In this document: in pieces, positions 58,594 through 64,000 of the stretch
Position numbering within the stretch: the stretch's first letter is position 1
Layout: each line of letters starts with the position of its first letter
From: an uncultured Prevotella sp.
GTDB lineage: Bacteria > Bacteroidota > Bacteroidia > Bacteroidales > Bacteroidaceae
Assembly: GCA_937907705.1 (NCBI GenBank)
Contig: CALCVP010000072.1
Span: forward strand, 62,001 to 126,000
Length of the DNA stretch: 64,000 bases
Direction: 5' to 3'
Position numbers and translations under genes: made by a program
Notes under the pieces: model-generated
Seen by the model: only the letters and a program-made list of their open reading frames with translations
The model's database searches: none
Told to the model about the DNA's origin: nothing

Positions 58594-59845
58594 ATTTTTT
58601 GAAGATAACACAGGCGTTGTGGCCACCAAAGCCAAACGTATTGCTCAGTGCTGCACGCACTGTGCGCTTCTGTGCCTTATTGAATGTGAAGTTAAGATTA
58701 TAGTCAATCTTCTCATCCTTGTCATCTTCCTCATGGTTAATGGTAGGAGGTATGATGTCGTTCTTAACCGAAAGAACGCTTATAAGTGCCTCCACAGCAC
58801 CTGCTGCACCCAGCAAGTGACCTGTCATTGACTTGGTAGAACTGATGTTAAGCTTGTATGCGGCATCACCGAATACATCTTGAATGGCCTTTACCTCAGA
58901 GATATCACCTACTGGGGTTGATGTTCCGTGAACATTGATATAGTCTATGTCTTCAGGTTTCATGCCTGCATCGTTGAGCGCATTCTCCATAACCAGACGA
59001 GCACCGAGACCCTCTGGGTGGGATGCTGTGATGTGATAAGCATCTGCACTTTCACCTTCACCCACCATTTCTGCATAGATTTTGGCACCACGTGCCTTAG
59101 CATGTTCAAGCTCTTCAAGGATAAGACAGCCTGCGCCTTCACCCATAACGAAGCCATCACGGCTTGCACTGAATGGGCGAGAAGCCTTTTGTGGCTCATC
59201 GTTGCGTGTTGACAAAGCGTGCATTGCATTGAAACCACCTACGCCGCATGCGCAGATAGCTGCCTCGGCACCGCCTGCTACAATAGCGTTGGCTTTGCCA
59301 AGACGAATCAAGTTGAATGCATCTGCCAATGCGTTGGTAGATGATGCACATGCAGATGTTGTGGTATAGTTGGGTCCATGGAATCCATAGCGGATTGAAA
59401 TCTGTCCTGCTGCTATATCAGCAATCATCTTTGGAATGAAGAAAGGATTGAATTTAGGTCCGTTCTCCTCGTGCAATGCGTAGTATTTAACTTCATCTTC
59501 GAAGGTCTTAATACCACCAATACCAACGCCAAAGACAACACCAATACGGTTTTTGTCTTCAGTTTCCATGTCCATTCCACTGTCGTTGACTGCCTGAACG
59601 GCCGAAACCATGGCCAATTGGGCGTAACGGTCCATCTTGCGAGCTTCCTTGCGGTCAATGAAATCATTGACATTGAGGTTCTTTACTTCGCAAGCGAATT
59701 GTGTCTTGAACTTAGAAGCGTCGAATGAAGTAATAGGTGCAGCTCCGCTAACACCGTTCAGCAGGTTGTTCCAGGTTTCTTCTGGAGTGTTGCCCACTGG
59801 TGTTACGGCGCCAAGACCTGTTACTACTACTCTTTTTAATTCCAT
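58583..59845 (-). CDS. fabF: Beta-ketoacyl-ACP synthase II
   Basis: A 420-residue condensing enzyme of fatty-acid elongation. The Cys-His-His triad is in TTSACASSTNALADA, NVHGTSTPVGD and TGHLLGAAGAVEAL; the N-terminus RVVVTGLGAVTPVGN and the end SNTFGFGGHNACVIFKKY are typical. It lies 16 bp after acpP and overlaps rnc, giving the widely conserved acpP-fabF-rnc order. Confidence 0.96.
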   Translation of the reverse strand: MELKRVVVTGLGAVTPVGNTPEETWNNLLNGVSGAAPITSFDASKFKTQFACEVKNLNVNDFIDRKEARKMDRYAQLAMVSAVQAVNDSGMDMETEDKNRIGVVFGVGIGGIKTFEDEVKYYALHEENGPKFNPFFIPKMIADIAAGQISIRYGFHGPNYTTTSACASSTNALADAFNLIRLGKANAIVAGGAEAAICACGVGGFNAMHALSTRNDEPQKASRPFSASRDGFVMGEGAGCLILEELEHAKARGAKIYAEMVGEGESADAYHITASHPEGLGARLVMENALNDAGMKPEDIDYINVHGTSTPVGDISEVKAIQDVFGDAAYKLNISSTKSMTGHLLGAAGAVEALISVLSVKNDIIPPTINHEEDDKDEKIDYNLNFTFNKAQKRTVRAALSNTFGFGGHNACVIFKKYDD

Positions 59846-59861
59846 TTACGTATGGTAATTA

Positions 59862-60098
59862 TTATTTAGTGTTAGCCTCGATGTAGTTGATAGCGTCGCC
59901 AACAGTAGCGATAGTCTCAGCTTTATCGTCAGGAATAGAGATGTTGAACTCTTTCTCAAACTCCATAATCAACTCTACAGTATCCAATGAATCTGCGCCA
60001 AGATCGTTAGTGAAGCTTGCTTCTGGCTTTACTTCTGCTTCGTCAACACCAAGTTTATCTACGATGATTGCTTTTACTTTTGATTCAATTTCTGACAT
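59862..60098 (-). CDS. acpP: Acyl carrier protein
   Basis: A 78-residue acidic four-helix protein; phosphopantetheine attaches to the Ser of GADSLDTVELIM. First gene of the acpP-fabF-rnc unit. Confidence 0.96.
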   Translation of the reverse strand: MSEIESKVKAIIVDKLGVDEAEVKPEASFTNDLGADSLDTVELIMEFEKEFNISIPDDKAETIATVGDAINYIEANTK

Positions 60099-60153
60099 GA
60101 TTCTAATGTTTTAATAATGTTTATAAATAAATTCGAATTTCAAAAATCGGTGC

Positions 60154-60185
60154 AAAGGAACGAAATTTTATTTACGTATGCAAAT
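60154..60185 (-). promoter_or_regulatory. acpP-fabF-rnc promoter
   Basis: On the minus strand, TTTG (60182-60185), a 20-bp spacer and TTCCTTTG (60154-60161), one base off TAnnTTTG, 55 bp before the acpP start. Confidence 0.65.
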
Positions 60186-60359
60186 ATTTTGGATAAAAAA
60201 GCGTCATATATTGCACAAATACATACTTATTGTGCATAAAAATAACGCTTTTATAAGTGTCCGATAGTAAAAGAAGTGTATATCCAACAGTTTTCAGTTA
60301 TGGCGTAACAGCTGTTTATTTACGCTTTTATGACTTGCTGTTTGTTGCTTTCTTGCCGA

Positions 60360-61454
60360 TTATTTGCTGAATGTTTCTCGCCTTAGCGGATAGTTTCCGC
60401 GCAGCCATTCAAACTTTTCGGGATTGGCTTTCAGGTGTTTGCTGTCGTTGATAGGGTTGTAGAGCTGCAGCAGTTGCTCTTCTTTTGTACCATGAGGCGT
60501 GCAAGTTGAGGGCAACGAAGGGGGGGCTATGTGGTAATGATGATTGATATTGAAGAACTGGCACAGTCCTTCAATGACCATATTGTCGGCATTTACCTTG
60601 CCGTCTGCACTGTATCCTGCTATGTGGGGTGTGCCTATCCATACCTTGTCAAGCAGTTGCAGATTGATGTGAGGCTCGTTTTCCCAGGTGTCTATCACAG
60701 CATCTGCTACCTGATGTGTGTGCAGTGCATGGAGCAGTGCCGTGTTGTCAATGACTGCTCCGCGGCTGGTATTGATAATAACGGGCTGCTTCTTGAGCTG
60801 CTTGAAGAAGCTGTCGTTGGCTAAATGCAGTGTTGGGTATTTGCCTTCTTTTACCATTGGCACATGAAAAGATATGATGTCGCATTGCTGCTGGATGGTT
60901 TCCATGCTGACAAAGCATGCTGATGTGTCATCGTGGTCAATGAGTGAGCGTTTGCCATTGTCTACATTGGCAGGTGTAAAGCGTGCAGTATCGCCTTTTT
61001 CTTGGCGCAATGGGTCGCACACGAGCACTTTCATGCCTTCTGCTTTGGCAGCTATGGCCACCTTGCTGCCTACATGTCCGCATCCTACAATGCCGATAGT
61101 AAGCTGGGTAAGGTCGGCTTTGCGCTCGCGTTTCAACAGCAAGAGTACAGCGTGAACGTACTGTTCCACGGATGCAGCATTGCATCCAGGACAGTTCATC
61201 CAGCTGATATGAGCTTGTTTTAAGTATTGGGTATCTATATGGTCAAAGCCGATGGTGGCTGTGGCAATGAACTTTACGTTGGTGCCTTTAAGCAGTGCTG
61301 CATCACAGTGGGTGCGTGTTCTGATAATCAAAGCATCGGCATCGATGAGGTCGTCATGGCAGATGTCGGTGCCTTTTATATAAAGAGCATCGGAAGTTAT
61401 TTGGCTGATTACCTCACGAATGTAAGGTATCTTGTCGTCTATTACAATTTTCAT
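60360..61454 (-). CDS. pdxB: 4-phosphoerythronate dehydrogenase (pyridoxal-phosphate synthesis)
   Basis: 364 residues; second step of the DXP-dependent vitamin B6 pathway. A D-2-hydroxyacid dehydrogenase with catalytic-domain opening KIVIDDKIPYIREV, NAD-binding GIVGCGHVGSKVAIAAKAEG, the catalytic Arg in NTSRGAVIDN, Glu in VIDTWENEPHIN and His in GTPHIAGYSADGKV. The C-terminal ~80 residues correspond to the PdxB dimerisation domain, which separates it from SerA-type enzymes. The DUF4294 gene lies 48 bp upstream in the same direction, so it may be cotranscribed. Confidence 0.93.
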   Translation of the reverse strand: MKIVIDDKIPYIREVISQITSDALYIKGTDICHDDLIDADALIIRTRTHCDAALLKGTNVKFIATATIGFDHIDTQYLKQAHISWMNCPGCNAASVEQYVHAVLLLLKRERKADLTQLTIGIVGCGHVGSKVAIAAKAEGMKVLVCDPLRQEKGDTARFTPANVDNGKRSLIDHDDTSACFVSMETIQQQCDIISFHVPMVKEGKYPTLHLANDSFFKQLKKQPVIINTSRGAVIDNTALLHALHTHQVADAVIDTWENEPHINLQLLDKVWIGTPHIAGYSADGKVNADNMVIEGLCQFFNINHHYHIAPPSLPSTCTPHGTKEEQLLQLYNPINDSKHLKANPEKFEWLRGNYPLRRETFSK

Positions 61455-61502
61455 TCTTCGGAAATAGCATAAGCAGGCATGGCTGTGCGTCCAATAATAA
61501 AG

Positions 61503-62156
61503 TTACAGTTGACCTGCTTCAACCATGAGCACGACTCTTTCTGTAAGTCGGTCGGTGGTTTCTGGTTTGTATTTTTTTGTGAGGCTGGCTCCAAAGGTCC
61601 ACGCAAAAGCCTGGTAAAAGCCTGCTCTTACGGGCGATATGATGGCTTTAATCAGCTCATAGGCAGATGAGTTGCACTCTCTGTAAACCAGCTTGATGAG
61701 CAGCTTTCCCTGCGAGTAGGTAAGTTTCTTCATACGTGGCTTGTACTGTTCCATGATGTCTTGTTCCACTCTTTTGAGGTGTTCATCGCGTGCTTTCTTG
61801 TTGGGCAGTGTCTGCAGGTATTCATACGTCTCTATGATAATGCGGTTCACCTCTTTGGCTATTGGCAATACTTTCTTTACATTGTATACCAACCTGTTGA
61901 AGGCAGCCCGCTGCTTGGCGTTCTTGAAATTAAGAGTAGGGTACACATAGACATTGTTGAGCTCTACATATTGTATGCTGTCACCGTCTACCAACACTTT
62001 ACCCACCTTTACCATGGGCACAAATGTTGGGCTGTCCATGTCTACCTGCATGTCTTCAGGCTTGACTTGTTCGGCGTTTTTGTCCGACTGAGCCATGGCT
62101 ACCGCTGAGACAACCAGCAGGAGCGCTGCTATGATATATGCTTTTATTCTATCCAC
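61503..62156 (-). CDS. DUF4294 domain protein, exported
   Basis: 217 residues with a signal peptide (MDRIKAYIIAALLLVVSAVA). The body is helical, with the family stretch YVELNNVYVYPTLNFKN followed by KVLPIAKEVNRIIIETYEYL and GKLLIKLVYRECNSSAYELI. Periplasmic, function unknown. A TAATTTTG -7 element at 62162-62169 ends about 6 bp before the ATG, which would make the mRNA nearly leaderless. Confidence 0.85.
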   Translation of the reverse strand: MDRIKAYIIAALLLVVSAVAMAQSDKNAEQVKPEDMQVDMDSPTFVPMVKVGKVLVDGDSIQYVELNNVYVYPTLNFKNAKQRAAFNRLVYNVKKVLPIAKEVNRIIIETYEYLQTLPNKKARDEHLKRVEQDIMEQYKPRMKKLTYSQGKLLIKLVYRECNSSAYELIKAIISPVRAGFYQAFAWTFGASLTKKYKPETTDRLTERVVLMVEAGQL

Positions 62157-62251
62157 GGGGGCAAAATTAGTTATTATTTCTTGGTTATGATATGTTTTTT
62201 AACACCTTTAACCCTTTGCTGTGGTCTTGTCTATGCCGTATGTGTATCTGC

Positions 62252-63220
62252 CTATCGCCTGACCATGCCTTTAGATACAGCCATAAAGGCAAAGTAGAAG
62301 ACGGTGCCTGTAAGGAGACCTGCCAGTGCGTCGATGGCATAGTGTGCCTGTATATACACGGTGGCAAAGCAAAGCAGTATGTAGAAAGGCAGCATGCAGT
62401 ATAGCAGACGCTTGCTGCCACTGTGCCATGCGAGCCACATTAGCAGTGTGCTGATGCCTACATGACTGCTGGGAAAGGCTGCTGTGGGTCGCTCGCCTGC
62501 CTCTTTTGCACTTTCTACCATGTGGTAGAAGATGCCATTGGTATAGCCCGGACTGGGCAAACAATCCTGATAGAAATTGAAATAGTCGTGAACATTCGGG
62601 AATACGCCTCTTGTTATGTCGGCTATTCCTACGGCCTTATAATAAAAGGTAGGGCCTACTACGGGCACTAAGATATATATGACATAGTAGAGAAAGAAGC
62701 TTGCGAGCACTACAAAGGCCGCTCTCTCGTATTCTTGGTATCTGCAAAAGAAGTAGTAGAACACTACTACGGCTATCATAGGATAGTAAGAGGCGTAGCC
62801 CATGTCCATCAGCTCGCTGAAGAAAGCCCATGGCAATGCCTTGCAGAAGCTTAATGCAGGCTGAAAGCCAAAGATATTCTGCTCCCATTGGGCAAAGATG
62901 TGGTCAAGGTTGGGCAGCATACGGTTCAGTTCGTATGTGTCGGGATACCACCAGGAGAGCAGTGCCAACTGTGTGGCGATGCGTGCAAAGAGTGTGAGCC
63001 GGCAGGGCGCCATGCGGTAGACAGCCCAAAGGGCAGCGGTGATAACCACCACACGTATCCTGCCCCATAGCATAGCGTCGGGGTTGGTGGCTTTGGTATA
63101 AGTGAAAAAGAGAATGCATAGGGTAAAAGCAAGATAGATGAGCATGACCCATTCTAACGGCAATAGCCCTTTTCTTGGATTTTTCTCTATGGCAAACAGT
63201 TGCTTGATGAATTGAAACAT
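62252..63220 (-). CDS. PAP2-family membrane phosphatase/lipid enzyme
   Basis: 322 residues with about eight membrane segments. The PAP2 motifs are in the C-terminal third: KEAGERPTAAFPSSHVGIS combines C1 and C2, and QAHYAIDALAGLLTG is C3 with the catalytic His and Asp. Long N-terminal membrane region (WVMLIYLAFTLCILFF onward) resembles the PAP2 proteins related to inositol-phosphoceramide synthases; members act on lipid phosphates at the outer face of the inner membrane. It starts 46 bp after the epimerase gene in the same direction, suggesting one transcript. Lipid A or sphingolipid substrates are possible but unproven. Confidence 0.85.
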   Translation of the reverse strand: MFQFIKQLFAIEKNPRKGLLPLEWVMLIYLAFTLCILFFTYTKATNPDAMLWGRIRVVVITAALWAVYRMAPCRLTLFARIATQLALLSWWYPDTYELNRMLPNLDHIFAQWEQNIFGFQPALSFCKALPWAFFSELMDMGYASYYPMIAVVVFYYFFCRYQEYERAAFVVLASFFLYYVIYILVPVVGPTFYYKAVGIADITRGVFPNVHDYFNFYQDCLPSPGYTNGIFYHMVESAKEAGERPTAAFPSSHVGISTLLMWLAWHSGSKRLLYCMLPFYILLCFATVYIQAHYAIDALAGLLTGTVFYFAFMAVSKGMVRR

Positions 63221-63266
63221 GAATGTTGTAGTTATTATAAATAATGTATAGAATGGTTGTGTACCA

Positions 63267-64000
63267 TTAAATCCAATGGTTTTTCCTGTACCATTCTACT
63301 GATAGATGCACGCCTTCTGCCAGCAACACTTGTGGCTGGTAGCCCAGTTCGCGGCGTGTAGGCTCAATGTCGCACTGCCAGTTGCGCTGCTTCATGATTT
63401 TGTATTTGTCAAGATTGAGCACCGGCATCCTGCCTGTGAGCTTGCCTATACACTGTCCTCCGGCCGACAGCAGGTGCAGCAGCCATATAGGTGCTTTGAT
63501 GCGCAGCACGCTATGGATGCCCAATTCTTGGCAGATAAGGTCGCTGAATGTGCGCGATGAGTAGTTGACGCCATCGCTTACAAAGTAGGCTTTGCCCAAA
63601 GTGCCATGGTCAAGCGCCAGGAATGCAGCCTGTATTACATCTTTTACGTATACAAAAGTAAGGGATTGCGGGCGGTATCCCACGGCAAAGTCCATGTGGC
63701 TCTTGATGCTTTTTACCATCTGGAAGTAGTCTTTCTCCCGTGGTCCATATACGCCTGTCAGGCGTAGTGTAATGCTTGGAATATCTCTTTGTGCAAAGAC
63801 AAACTCCTCTGCCATGTCTTTGCTCATGCCATAATGCGTGTCGGGGCGTTTGGGGTCAGTGTCTTTAATGTCTTGATACGGTTGCTGCTCCCTTACCGGT
63901 CCGAACACACTGAGACTGCTGATAAACACAAACCGACTGATATTCATGCCTGTTTCGCGTATGGCTTCTATGAGATTGACCGTGCCCGATGTGTTCATGT
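63267..64000 (-). CDS. NAD-dependent epimerase/dehydratase (5' end missing)
   Basis: At least 244 residues; the gene runs off the right edge, so the Rossmann GxxGxxG start is not visible. Extended-SDR features are present: NTSGTVNLIEAIRETG, the catalytic Ser in FISSLSVFGP, the YxxxK pair in THYGMSKDMAEEF, LRLTGVYGPREKDYF and SLTFVYVKDVIQAAFLAL. Such enzymes modify nucleotide sugars or act as sterol/dihydroflavonol-type reductases; the C-terminal hydrophobic stretch IKAPIWLLHLLSAGG hints at membrane association. Likely cotranscribed with the PAP2 gene. Confidence 0.87.
   Translation of the reverse strand, partial: MNTSGTVNLIEAIRETGMNISRFVFISSLSVFGPVREQQPYQDIKDTDPKRPDTHYGMSKDMAEEFVFAQRDIPSITLRLTGVYGPREKDYFQMVKSIKSHMDFAVGYRPQSLTFVYVKDVIQAAFLALDHGTLGKAYFVSDGVNYSSRTFSDLICQELGIHSVLRIKAPIWLLHLLSAGGQCIGKLTGRMPVLNLDKYKIMKQRNWQCDIEPTRRELGYQPQVLLAEGVHLSVEWYRKNHWI

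Overview
The window is chromosomal DNA from a member of the Bacteroidota, most likely Prevotellaceae or a close relative. The evidence is a fused SecDF, exported proteins that end in type IX secretion (T9SS)-like sorting domains, many DUF families typical of Bacteroidales (DUF4254, DUF4294, DUF4857, DUF4876, DUF6850, PCMD), few Shine-Dalgarno sites, and repeated promoters of the Bacteroidota form TTTG/TTG-N19-20-TAnnTTTG. Both edges cut a gene: dusB on the left and a sugar-nucleotide epimerase/dehydratase on the right.

Layout. 0-9.5 kb: housekeeping genes (tRNA dihydrouridine synthase, a detached methionine-synthase reactivation domain, a CtpA-type protease, topoisomerase IV subunit B, an acyltransferase-like protein), then a DUF4254-GT9 glycosyltransferase pair and rubredoxin. 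9.6-25.7 kb: an export-rich block with two paralogous sorting-domain proteins around an Omp28/thioredoxin-like protein, a COG0523 metallochaperone GTPase, a PL11 rhamnogalacturonan lyase, an M18 aminopeptidase, and a trio of calycin/PCMD protein, outer-membrane barrel and PCMD lipoprotein. 26-33 kb: tRNA-Tyr, HU, rhomboid protease, an EEP-family enzyme, SecDF, tRNA-Met. 33.5-39.1 kb: a rightward run of Ca-ATPase, HAD phosphatase, RibF, CPBP protease and a Cys-rich small protein. 39.5-41.1 kb: an AT-rich islet of two exported unknowns behind a long structured leader, next to tRNA-Leu. 41.5-47.8 kb: manC, HIT, greA, cysteine desulfidase, DsbD. 48.1-57.2 kb: a divergent locus with TonB receptor, DUF4876 lipoprotein, DUF6850 barrel and FMN-binding protein on one side and an ABC transporter plus DUF4857 on the other. 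57.5-64 kb: acpP-fabF-rnc, pdxB-DUF4294, a PAP2 membrane phosphatase and the truncated epimerase.

The most unusual signal is not a gene. At least six, probably seven, intergenic spots carry tandem arrays with an exact 22-bp pitch. Four arrays, and probably a degenerate fifth, share a core like AGCANTGCAATC; two more keep the 22-bp pitch and an internal palindrome but have different cores (CAATCA...TGATTG and TGCCCA...TGGGCA). Retaining pitch and palindromy while the sequence changes suggests selection on spacing or structure.

Second is the flavin/TonB/ABC divergon, which reads as one cell-envelope system for taking up and possibly reducing an unknown ligand. Third, greA appears to be transcribed through a perfect 19-bp hairpin in its own leader. 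All calls come from reading the sequence; no searches or folding programs were run.
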